Below the pieces are notes generated by a model that searched no databases, was not told the DNA's origin, and saw only the letters and a list, made by a program, of their open reading frames with translations. From the NCBI GenBank assembly GCA_023393895.1, contig JAEXBT010000073.1, forward strand, positions 1 to 5,278: 5,278 bases of DNA, written 5' to 3'. Of the stretch, positions 1-5,278 are shown in pieces. This DNA comes from Pseudomonadota bacterium. GTDB lineage: Bacteria; Pseudomonadota; Gammaproteobacteria; Xanthomonadales; Xanthomonadaceae. The translations under genes were made by a program, and so were the position numbers. Every line of letters starts with the position of its first letter. Within the stretch, counting starts at the first letter, position 1.

Positions 1-27
1 GTACTGGGGATGGATGTCGGCCTTCAT
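1..27 (-). CDS. rpmE: 50S ribosomal protein L31, N-terminal nine codons (partial)
   Basis: Only the first nine codons are in the window. They read MKADIHPQY from an ATG at 27-25 and run off the left edge in frame. The pattern M-K-x-D-I-H-P-x-Y is the characteristic start of bacterial ribosomal protein L31, a small protein of the large ribosomal subunit that helps bridge the two subunits. Nine residues cannot tell the zinc-binding type A from the cysteine-free type B (rpmE2/ykgM). From memory, Xanthomonadaceae L31 proteins begin this way. A plausible promoter lies just upstream, so the gene is probably transcribed separately from the cluster ahead of it. No strong Shine-Dalgarno sequence is seen before the ATG. 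The identity is likely but rests on a very short match. Confidence 0.7.
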
Positions 28-46
28 GGCGGCACCGGATTGATGG

Positions 47-71
47 ATTGAGCCGGTCATTCTAGCCGGTC
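47..71 (-). repeat. Short imperfect tandem repeat across the L31 promoter
   Basis: On the minus strand GACCGGCTAGAAT (71-59) is followed directly by GACCGGCTCAAT (58-47). The two copies agree apart from one inserted base and one substitution near the 3' end. The first copy contains the -10-like box and the second covers the expected start of transcription. It may be a local duplication with no function, or a repeated binding half-site; the sequence does not decide between these. Confidence 0.45.
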
Positions 72-88
72 CGATGGCCGCTGTGCAA
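59..88 (-). promoter_or_regulatory. Putative sigma-70-type promoter for the L31 gene
   Basis: On the minus strand a TAGAAT hexamer (64-59) matches the -10 consensus TATAAT at five of six bases. TTGCAC (88-83) lies 18 nt upstream and keeps the TTG core of the -35 box. Transcription would begin near position 52, giving a leader of about 25 nt before the L31 ATG. The A/T-rich -10 stands out in otherwise GC-rich DNA, and the box lies in the 67-nt gap between two genes. This is inferred from motif and position; the -35 match is only partial. Confidence 0.5.
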
Positions 89-94
89 GCCCGC

Positions 95-1030
95 TCAACC
101 CGCCGCCAGCGCCCGCGCAACCCGGGCCTCGAACGCGTCCTGCGGGTAGCGCAGCAGGAGCCGCGCATTGGCCGGGCGCGGGTCAAGCCCCTGCCAGTCG
201 ACCAGGGTCATGCCGCGGGCCGGGCCATCCAGCGCGACCTGCAACCGATGGCTCGCGGTTTCGGCGTCTTCGGGCGCGAGCGCGAAGGCCATCGCCAAGG
301 CATCGGCACTGTGCCAGCGATCCCCGCGACGCTCGCCAGCCCAGGCCCGGGTCTTGCGCGAGATCGCATCGTAGAAGCGCGCCCGCGGCGAGTCCGCGCC
401 ACACCAGGCATACACCGCCACGTGCGGGAAGCCATGCGCCATCGTTGCCTCCCAGTCGGCCAGGTCGAAGCCGGCGAACGCCTCGAACACGATGTATGCG
501 GCCTCGGGATCGAAATGGGTGTTGAACTCGGCGAAGGGCGTGATGTTGCCGCGGCCGCTGACCGCGCCCCCCATCACCACCAGTCGGGCGATGCGCGTCG
601 GCAGCGACGGGTCGAGCCGCAGCGCCAGCGCGAGGTTGGTCAGCGGCCCGAGCGCGACCAGCAGGAGGCGCCCGGCATGCGCGTGCGAGAGCCGGACGAT
701 CGCCTGCGCGGCATGCTCGGCGGCGGCCTGACGCGGGCTCGGCGCGTAGCCGATGTCGCCGAAGCCGTCGGCGCCGTGGACATCGGCCGCATCCGGTGCG
801 GGATGCAGCAGGGGCTCGGCGCAGCCGGCGAACACCGGGATGTCATCACGGCCGGCCACTTCGCACAGCTTGAGTGCGTTGGCGACGGTGTGCCGCAGAC
901 CAACGTTGCCGGCGGCAATGGTGAGGCCGACGACGTCATGGCCGGGTTCGTCGAGCGCCATCAGGATGGCCAGGGCGTCGTCCACGCCCGGATCGGTATC
1001 GATCAGCAGGGGGATGCGCGCGCCGCTCAT
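95..1030 (-). CDS. Nucleoside hydrolase (inosine-uridine preferring family)
   Basis: This 311-residue protein is a nucleoside hydrolase (PF01156 family), which cleaves the N-glycosidic bond of ribonucleosides to give free base and ribose in cytosolic salvage. The calcium-binding signature DTDPGVDDA is at residues 11-19. Other family landmarks are N42 in AAGN, the HGADG segment near 85-89, T131 in GPLTN, the MGGA segment near 153-156, EFN at 168-170 and D243. These line up with D10, D14, D15, N39, T126, N168 and D242 of the Crithidia enzyme. The position matching its catalytic H241 is A242, although a histidine lies two residues earlier (H240). W193 and the C-terminal TLVDW segment resemble the branch that includes uncharacterised animal homologues. 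The length is normal for the family and the gene looks intact. The ATG overlaps the upstream stop as ATGA, with GGAG 8 nt ahead, so translation is probably coupled. Base specificity (purine, pyrimidine or both) cannot be read from sequence, so no symbol is given. Confidence 0.92.
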   Translation of the reverse strand: MSGARIPLLIDTDPGVDDALAILMALDEPGHDVVGLTIAAGNVGLRHTVANALKLCEVAGRDDIPVFAGCAEPLLHPAPDAADVHGADGFGDIGYAPSPRQAAAEHAAQAIVRLSHAHAGRLLLVALGPLTNLALALRLDPSLPTRIARLVVMGGAVSGRGNITPFAEFNTHFDPEAAYIVFEAFAGFDLADWEATMAHGFPHVAVYAWCGADSPRARFYDAISRKTRAWAGERRGDRWHSADALAMAFALAPEDAETASHRLQVALDGPARGMTLVDWQGLDPRPANARLLLRYPQDAFEARVARALAAG

Positions 1031-1287
1031 GCCTCGAGCTCCAGTGGCCGGGCTTCCTCAACTGACGCGTCGATGTCCTCGGGCTGGTGGTACCAGGCCT
1101 CGTGCGGCGAGAACTCGCCGCAGGCGAAGCACTGCGTGTTGCGCCACTGGTAGGTGCAGCCGGGGCAGACGCCACGCGTCCAGAAGGTGTTCCATGAGGT
1201 GCCGCAGCCTTCGCGGGAACATTCCCAGCGGTCTTCGGCGGCAGGCTCCCAGGCGCAGCAGGGACAGCGGATCAGCGGTTCGGCCAT
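1027..1287 (-). CDS. Small double zinc-ribbon protein, function unknown
   Basis: The 86-residue product has cysteines in four pairs: C8-x2-C11 (with an extra C10), C23-x4-C28, C41-x2-C44 and C53-x2-C56. This spacing is what two zinc ribbons would give. Between the pairs are conserved-looking aromatic stretches (SWNTFWTRG at 31-39, YQWRNTQC at 46-53), and the cysteine region ends in SPHEAWYH (60-67). The tail from about 68 is acidic and probably disordered. There is no signal peptide or membrane segment, so it should be cytosolic. I recall similar short proteins annotated as hypothetical in other bacteria, so it is probably a real uncharacterised family rather than an orphan; I cannot name a Pfam entry. 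It starts 23 nt after recG, with no clear Shine-Dalgarno sequence, and overlaps the nucleoside hydrolase gene by 4 nt. Metal binding is inferred from cysteine spacing; any role in nucleic-acid or protein binding is speculation. Confidence 0.85.
   Translation of the reverse strand: MAEPLIRCPCCAWEPAAEDRWECSREGCGTSWNTFWTRGVCPGCTYQWRNTQCFACGEFSPHEAWYHQPEDIDASVEEARPLELEA
1039..1042 (-). promoter_or_regulatory. Shine-Dalgarno site of the nucleoside hydrolase gene, inside the upstream gene
   Basis: GGAG lies 8 nt before the ATG at 1030-1028, inside the last codons of the small cysteine-rich gene. With the ATGA stop/start overlap it supports this start and suggests that ribosomes finishing the upstream gene reinitiate here. 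Confidence 0.6.
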
Positions 1288-1293
1288 GCCGGC

Positions 1294-1299
1294 ATTATG
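1294..1299 (-). promoter_or_regulatory. Candidate -10 box just before the small zinc-ribbon gene
   Basis: CATAAT on the minus strand matches TATAAT at five of six bases. It ends 6 nt before the ATG at 1287-1285, so a transcript from it would begin at or next to the start codon, making a leaderless mRNA. No convincing -35 box is seen 17 nt upstream. The gene lacks a visible Shine-Dalgarno sequence, which fits but does not prove this idea. Co-transcription with recG is the simpler alternative. Confidence 0.25.
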
Positions 1300-1310
1300 C
1301 CCGCGCCGCT

Positions 1311-3428
1311 TCAGGCGCTGGCGTAGCGCGCGGCCCCGCCGACCCAGCGTTCAACGATGCGGCCGACGATCTCCGGCGCCTCGGCCAGCAACGCATCGGC
1401 CAGCGCCTGCACGCGCGGCAGCAGGTCGGCATCGCGGGCAAGGTCGGCGATGCGGAACTCGGCCAGCCCGGTCTGTCGGGTGCCGAGCAGTTCGCCCGGC
1501 CCGCGCAGCTGCAGATCCTTCTCGGCGATGACGAAACCGTCATTGGTCTGGCGCAGGGTGTCGAGCCGCTGCCGCGCGATGGCTCCGAGCGGCGGCTGAT
1601 AGAGCAGCACGCAGTTCGATTGCGCGCTGCCGCGCCCCACCCGCCCACGCAGCTGGTGCAGCTGCGCCAGCCCGAGCCGCTCGGCGTTCTCGATGATCAT
1701 CAGCGAGGCGTTGGGCACGTCCACGCCGACCTCGATCACCGTGGTCGCGACCAGCAGGTCGAGCGCGCCGACCTTGAACGCATCCATCGCCGCCTGCTTC
1801 TCGCGCGGCTTCATCCGTCCATGCACCAGGCCGATGCGCAGGTCGGGCAATGCGTCGCGCAAGGCATCAAAGGTGGTCTGCGCGGCCTGCGCCTCGATCT
1901 TCGTCGCGCCCTCTTCCTGCGCCTCGATCAGCGTGCAGACCCAGTAGGCCTGCCGCCCTTCAGCGATCGCCGCGCGGATCCGCTCGACCAGTTCCGGGCG
2001 GCGATCAGCCGAGATCGCCACCGTCTGCACCGGGGTGCGCCCGGGCGGCAGTTCGTCGATGACGGAAACGTCGAGGTCGGCGTAGGCGGCCATCGCCAGC
2101 GTGCGCGGGATCGGCGTCGCGGTCATCACCAGCTGGTGCGGCACGCGTCCACCGGCGCCACCCTTGTCGCGCAGGGCCAGGCGCTGCTGCACGCCGAAGC
2201 GGTGCTGCTCATCGATGATCGCGAGCACGAGGTCGGCAAACTCGACACCTTCCTGCATCAGCGCGTGGGTGCCGATGACCAGTTGCGCCTGCCCGCCCGC
2301 GACTTCCGCCAACACCGCGTCACGCGCCTTGCCGGTGACCTTGCCGGCCAGCCAAGCGATGCGCACGCCGAGCGGCTCCAGCCACTGGCGCAGGGTGGCC
2401 GCGTGCTGTTCGGCCAGCAGCTCGGTCGGCGCCATCAGCGCGGCCTGATGACCGGCGTCAATCGCGCGCAGCGCCGCCAGCGCGGCAACCACGGTCTTGC
2501 CGGAGCCAACATCGCCCTGCACCAGCCGCATCATCGGCACCGCACGGGCAAGGTCACGCTGCACCTCGTCGAACACCTGCGACTGCGCCGCGGTCAGTGT
2601 GAACGGCAAGGCAGCCAGCAGCTTCGCCACGCGCTCGCCACGCGCCGGCAATGCGGTCGCGACATGCGCCTGCAGAGCGATGCGCTGGCGGCGCAGCGAC
2701 AGGTGGTGGGCGAGCATCTCCTCAAGCGCCAGCCGCCGTTGCGCGGGATGGCGGCCGGCCTGCAGCAGTGCCAGGTCCACGTCGACCGGCGGGCGATGCA
2801 GGGTCATCACCGCCTCGCGCAGGGTGGGAAGCTGCAGTTCGCGAAGCACCTGGGCCGGGAGCAGTTCGAGGGCGGCATCCTCGGGCAGGGCGGCGAGCGC
2901 GCGCTCCGCCAGCTTGCGCAAGGTCTGCGGGCCGATGCCCTCGACCGGCGGATACACCGGCGCCAGCGCCTCATCCAGCGCCTCATCGCCGTCGCCCAGC
3001 ACGCGATAGCTCGGATGCACCATCTCCAGCCCGAGCTGGCCGGGCCGCGGCGTGCCATAGGCGCGAATGCGCGCGCCGGATCGCAGCGCATTGGCCTGCT
3101 GACCGCGGAAATGGAAGAAGCGCAGCGTGAGGCTGGCGCCGCTGTCGTCAGCGATCGCCACCTTCAGCGTCGGCCGGAAACGGAACCCGGTGGAAGTGGC
3201 GAGGATGCGGCCTTCCACCTGCGCTGCCACGCCCGGCTGCAAGGCGGCGATCGGGGTCAGCCGGGTACGGTCCTCGTAGCCGCGCGGCAACCACAGCCAC
3301 AGGTCGCGCAGCCGCTCCAGCCCGCGCGCGGCCAGTTTTTCGACGCTCTGCGGGCCGATGCCCGGCAGCGCCGAAAGCGGCGTGTCGCCGCCTTCGATCG
3401 CGGGCGCGGGCCGGGCCTTGCGCGCCAC
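1311..3428 (-). CDS. recG: ATP-dependent DNA helicase RecG
   Basis: RecG is the superfamily 2 helicase that regresses stalled replication forks and branch-migrates Holliday junctions. The 705-residue product is close to the E. coli length (693). A short helical N-terminus includes PLSALPGIG (17-25). An OB-fold wedge domain covers roughly 60-160 and binds branched DNA. Helicase motifs follow in order: Walker A GDVGSGKT (305-312, K311), the RecG-type Walker B box DEQH (406-409) followed by RFGV, motif III TATPIPRT (436-443), motif V near 561-574 (ATTVIEVGVDVPNA) and motif VI QLRGRVGRG (592-600). The RecG-specific region NDGFVIAEKDL...LRGPGELLGTRQTG (about 629-654) carries the translocation (TRG) element. 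The start is GTG at 3428-3426; PLSALPGIG then lies a few residues further in than PLSSLTGVG of E. coli RecG. It follows ridA by 6 nt, with a Shine-Dalgarno sequence overlapping the ridA stop. All key residues are present, so it should be active. Confidence 0.98.
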   Translation of the reverse strand: MARKARPAPAIEGGDTPLSALPGIGPQSVEKLAARGLERLRDLWLWLPRGYEDRTRLTPIAALQPGVAAQVEGRILATSTGFRFRPTLKVAIADDSGASLTLRFFHFRGQQANALRSGARIRAYGTPRPGQLGLEMVHPSYRVLGDGDEALDEALAPVYPPVEGIGPQTLRKLAERALAALPEDAALELLPAQVLRELQLPTLREAVMTLHRPPVDVDLALLQAGRHPAQRRLALEEMLAHHLSLRRQRIALQAHVATALPARGERVAKLLAALPFTLTAAQSQVFDEVQRDLARAVPMMRLVQGDVGSGKTVVAALAALRAIDAGHQAALMAPTELLAEQHAATLRQWLEPLGVRIAWLAGKVTGKARDAVLAEVAGGQAQLVIGTHALMQEGVEFADLVLAIIDEQHRFGVQQRLALRDKGGAGGRVPHQLVMTATPIPRTLAMAAYADLDVSVIDELPPGRTPVQTVAISADRRPELVERIRAAIAEGRQAYWVCTLIEAQEEGATKIEAQAAQTTFDALRDALPDLRIGLVHGRMKPREKQAAMDAFKVGALDLLVATTVIEVGVDVPNASLMIIENAERLGLAQLHQLRGRVGRGSAQSNCVLLYQPPLGAIARQRLDTLRQTNDGFVIAEKDLQLRGPGELLGTRQTGLAEFRIADLARDADLLPRVQALADALLAEAPEIVGRIVERWVGGAARYASA

Positions 3429-3431
3429 CGG

Positions 3432-3437
3432 TCCTTA
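3432..3437 (-). promoter_or_regulatory. recG Shine-Dalgarno sequence overlapping the ridA stop
   Basis: TAAGGA on the minus strand joins the ridA stop codon TAA to an AAGGA ribosome-binding core. The spacer to the recG GTG at 3428-3426 is only 3 nt (CCG), shorter than usual. It supports the GTG start, since no better site lies nearby, and suggests that ribosomes ending ridA reload directly onto recG. Confidence 0.6.
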
Positions 3438-3818
3438 CGGCAGGACCAGGATCGCGTCGACCTCGAACGCGACGCCCTTGGGCAGTGACGCCACCCCGAT
3501 GGTCGAGCGCGCCGGGAACGGGGCGCTGAAGTATTCGCCCATCACCGCGTTGACGGTGGCGAACTGCGAGAGATCCGTCAGGTACAGGCCCAGGCGCTGG
3601 ATATCGTCGAAACTGCCACCTGCCGCTTCGCACACCGCCTTGAGGTTGTCGAAGGCGCGGCGCGCCTGCGCCTCGATGCCGCCTTCGACCACTTCGCCAG
3701 TCGCGGGGTCAAGCGGGATCGCGCCCGAAAGGTAGACCGTCTGGCCGGCGCCTACCGCCTGCGAATAGGGGCCAATGGCGGCGGGTGCTTGGTCGGTCTG
3801 GATCGGCTGGCGGGGCAT
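3435..3818 (-). CDS. ridA: RidA family reactive enamine/imine deaminase
   Basis: The 127-residue protein matches the RidA (YjgF/YER057c/UK114) family, cytosolic trimers that hydrolyse reactive enamines and imines such as 2-aminoacrylate released by PLP enzymes, protecting those enzymes from damage. Family landmarks are GPYSQAV (16-22), the SGAIPLDP strand (31-38), NLKAV (58-62), and [10 protein letters not shown] (101-110) with R104, the arginine that binds the substrate carboxylate in active RidA subgroup members. E119 in AFEVDAI corresponds to the conserved glutamate, and Y18 is also kept. Together these point to the true RidA (enzymatic) subgroup rather than the arginine-lacking Rid groups. 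The length is typical. The ATG at 3818-3816 has an ideal AAGGAG site 7 nt upstream. The gene sits 41 nt after spoT and 6 nt before recG, in the place E. coli has trmH. Older annotations may call it endoribonuclease L-PSP. Confidence 0.96.
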   Translation of the reverse strand: MPRQPIQTDQAPAAIGPYSQAVGAGQTVYLSGAIPLDPATGEVVEGGIEAQARRAFDNLKAVCEAAGGSFDDIQRLGLYLTDLSQFATVNAVMGEYFSAPFPARSTIGVASLPKGVAFEVDAILVLP

Positions 3819-3825
3819 CGCGGCA

Positions 3826-3831
3826 CTCCTT
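3826..3831 (-). promoter_or_regulatory. Strong Shine-Dalgarno site of ridA
   Basis: AAGGAG lies 7 nt before the ridA ATG, the best ribosome-binding site in the window. It fixes the start codon and predicts efficient translation. Confidence 0.85.
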
Positions 3832-3845
3832 GGAGGGAAGCCGCC

Positions 3846-3851
3846 ATTCTA
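3846..3851 (-). promoter_or_regulatory. Possible internal -10 box for ridA-recG
   Basis: TAGAAT, the same hexamer as in the putative L31 promoter, lies in the spoT-ridA gap 27 nt before the ridA ATG. It could give a short leader carrying the AAGGAG site. The hexamers 17 or 18 nt upstream, inside the end of spoT, do not resemble a -35 box, so the call rests on the -10 alone. ridA and recG could equally be read only from the spoT transcript. Confidence 0.35.
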
Positions 3852-3859
3852 CGGTGCCG

Positions 3860-5278
3860 TCAGAGCCGCTCCACCCCGTGCACCACCGACAGCCGACGCA
3901 CGCGACGGATGACTTCGTCCAGATGGCCGTTGTCGTGCACTTCGATGGCGAAGCGGATCACCGACACGCGGCCGTCGCGTTCCAGGTAATCGACGCTGTC
4001 GATGTTGGATTCCTCCTGCGCGATGGCAGCCGCCACCTGGGCCAGCACGCCCGGGCGGTTGTCGACTTCCACCTTGAGGCTGGAGGCGTAGTCGCCCGAC
4101 ACCGCCGCATCCCAGGCGATATCCACCCAGCGCTCCGGCGCGCGACGGTAATCGGCCAGGTTCGGGCAGGTCATCCGATGGACCACAACGCCCTTGCCGG
4201 TGGTGTGGAAACCCATGATCTCGTCGCCCGGAATCGGCTGGCAACACTGCGCGAAGCTGATCACCCCGCGCTCGGCACCGGTGATGCGGATGCGGTCATG
4301 GCCCAGCGCGGCCAGCGCCTCGTGCGGCTGCCCGCGCAGCGGTGCCGGCTCGCCCTCGGCGCCGGCCAGCTGCTGCGCCACCTGCTGCGGCATCCGGTTG
4401 CCCAGCGCGATCTCGGCCAGCAGCGCCTCCAGGCGCGGATAACGCTGCTCGGCCAGGAACTTCTCCATCCGCCCCTTGGGCAGCTTCTCGATGCTGAGCT
4501 GATGGCCCTCCAGCGCCGCTTCGAGCATGCGCAGCCCCAGCTGCACGGCGTCTTCGTGCCCGATCTGCTTGAGCTGCTGGCGGATCGCCGTGCGCGCCTT
4601 GCCGCTCACCACGAACTCCAGCCATTGCGGCTTCGGGCTCGAAGTGCGCGCGGTCACGATCTCCACCGTCTGCCCGCTGGCCAGCTTGCTGCGCAGCGGC
4701 ACCAGCTTGCCGTCGACCCGCGAGGTCACCGCATGGTTGCCGACATCGGTATGCACCGCGTAGGCGAAATCGAGCGTGGTCGCATTGCGCGGCAGCGACA
4801 GGATGCGGCCCTTCGGTGTGAACACGTAGACCTCGTCCGGGTACAGCTCCACCTTGACGTTGTCCAGGAACTCCAGCGAGGAACCGGATGCCTGCTGGTT
4901 CTCCATCACCTCGGTCAGCCAGCTGTTGGCGCGGGTGAGCGGGCTGCTGGACTCGCCGCCCTGCTTGTAGGTCCAGTGCGCCGCGATCCCGCGCTCGGCC
5001 ACCAGATCCATTTCCTCGGTGCGGATCTGCACCTCGATCGGCGCGCCGTATGGACCGAACAGCACCGTGTGCAGCGACTGGTAGCCGTTGGCCTTGGGGA
5101 TGGCGATGAAGTCGCGGAAGCGCCCGTCCAGCGGCTTGAATGCCGCGTGCACCACGCCCAGCGCGTGGTAGCAGTCGGCCACGGTCTGCACCACGATGCG
5201 GAAGCCGAACACGTCCATGACCTGCTCGAGCGACTTCTGCTCGTCGCGCATCTTGCGGTAGATGCTCCACGGCGACTT
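3860..5278 (-). CDS. spoT: Bifunctional (p)ppGpp synthetase/hydrolase SpoT, C-terminal part (start outside window)
   Basis: The reading frame runs from the right edge to TGA at 3862-3860, giving 472 residues of a protein usually about 700 long. The N-terminal HD hydrolase domain and the start of the synthetase domain are therefore missing. Numbering from the edge, the synthetase part includes KSPWSIYRKM (1-10), D22 in MDVFGFR, the substrate-specificity loop RFRD (53-56), IPKANGYQSLHT (60-71) and EVQIRT (82-87). Next come a TGS domain (about 146-208, with YVFTPKGRI), a helical region, the zinc-finger/conserved-cysteine region with CCQPIPGD (345-352), H367 and C371, and a C-terminal ACT domain (about 400-470). 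The basic RxxD loop marks the bifunctional Rel/SpoT type; monofunctional RelA has an acidic ExDD there. SpoT makes and degrades the stringent-response alarmones (p)ppGpp in the cytosol. Placement ahead of recG supports spoT. Any hydrolase activity has to be judged from sequence beyond the edge. Confidence 0.97.
   Translation of the reverse strand, partial: KSPWSIYRKMRDEQKSLEQVMDVFGFRIVVQTVADCYHALGVVHAAFKPLDGRFRDFIAIPKANGYQSLHTVLFGPYGAPIEVQIRTEEMDLVAERGIAAHWTYKQGGESSSPLTRANSWLTEVMENQQASGSSLEFLDNVKVELYPDEVYVFTPKGRILSLPRNATTLDFAYAVHTDVGNHAVTSRVDGKLVPLRSKLASGQTVEIVTARTSSPKPQWLEFVVSGKARTAIRQQLKQIGHEDAVQLGLRMLEAALEGHQLSIEKLPKGRMEKFLAEQRYPRLEALLAEIALGNRMPQQVAQQLAGAEGEPAPLRGQPHEALAALGHDRIRITGAERGVISFAQCCQPIPGDEIMGFHTTGKGVVVHRMTCPNLADYRRAPERWVDIAWDAAVSGDYASSLKVEVDNRPGVLAQVAAAIAQEESNIDSVDYLERDGRVSVIRFAIEVHDNGHLDEVIRRVRRLSVVHGVERL

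Noticed and set aside
28..94. A possible intrinsic terminator after the nucleoside hydrolase gene.
   Set aside because: No GC-rich hairpin followed by a T-run is present in the gap on the minus strand. Transcription may end by Rho or continue into the L31 gene.
74..1153. A 359-codon open frame on the plus strand opposite the nucleoside hydrolase.
   Set aside because: It has no family motif, its composition is that of a shadow frame, and the opposite strand encodes a clear nucleoside hydrolase with all its signature segments.
753..3488. A 911-codon open frame on the plus strand, antisense to recG and parts of its neighbours.
   Set aside because: Its translation is arginine-, glutamine- and histidine-rich with no recognisable domain, and it covers a RecG with all motifs intact. 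Long antisense frames free of stops are expected opposite GC-rich genes, because codon bias on the coding strand removes stops from the opposite frame.
3819..3859. A possible small RNA or attenuator in the spoT-ridA gap.
   Set aside because: The gap is only 41 nt and is accounted for by the spoT end, a -10-like box and the ridA Shine-Dalgarno site; no stable hairpin with a T-run is visible.
4296..5270. A 324-codon open frame on the minus strand in a different frame from spoT.
   Set aside because: It is rich in alanine, glycine and arginine and lacks domains, while the overlapping frame carries the SpoT synthetase, TGS and helical regions without interruption.
1..5278. A new defence, mobile or secretion system.
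   Set aside because: All genes but the small zinc-ribbon one belong to well-known housekeeping families, the arrangement resembles the standard spoT-recG cluster, and there are no transposase genes, long repeats, tRNA genes, CRISPR-type repeats or shifts in base composition.

Overview
The window is GC-rich and tightly packed, with every supported gene on the minus strand. Read in the direction of transcription (high to low coordinates), the order is: the 3' two thirds of a SpoT/Rel-type (p)ppGpp synthetase/hydrolase gene, ridA, recG, a small uncharacterised cysteine-rich protein gene, a nucleoside hydrolase gene, and the first nine codons of a ribosomal protein L31 gene. Gene content, protein sequence style and the L31 start fit a gammaproteobacterium of the Xanthomonadaceae type (Xanthomonas, Lysobacter, Luteimonas and relatives). 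That placement rests on recollection of those genomes, not on a search.

Layout. Positions 5278-3860 carry spoT, whose start lies outside the window. A 41-nt gap with a strong Shine-Dalgarno sequence and a TAGAAT -10-like box leads into ridA (3818-3435). recG (3428-1311) follows after 6 nt, starts at GTG, and has a Shine-Dalgarno sequence that overlaps the ridA stop codon. After 23 nt comes the small cysteine-rich gene (1287-1027). Its stop overlaps the start of the nucleoside hydrolase gene (1030-95) in an ATGA arrangement. A 67-nt gap with a plausible promoter then separates this cluster from the L31 gene (27-1, running off the left edge). No intrinsic terminator is visible in any gap.

How the genes fit together. 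The spoT-to-recG segment is a variant of the gmk-rpoZ-spoT-trmH-recG cluster of E. coli, with ridA in the place of trmH. The mixture is stringent-response control (SpoT), detoxification of reactive enamine/imine intermediates (RidA), replication-fork rescue (RecG) and nucleoside salvage (nucleoside hydrolase). The link between the last two genes and the rest is position and coupling only; no shared pathway is proved by the sequence.

The window looks like conserved core genome. I see no mobile element, CRISPR array, RNA gene or defence module, and no evidence for a new multi-gene system. The points most worth a second look are the small double-zinc-ribbon protein coupled to the nucleoside hydrolase, the altered active-site position in that hydrolase, and the start region of the small gene, which lacks a Shine-Dalgarno sequence.
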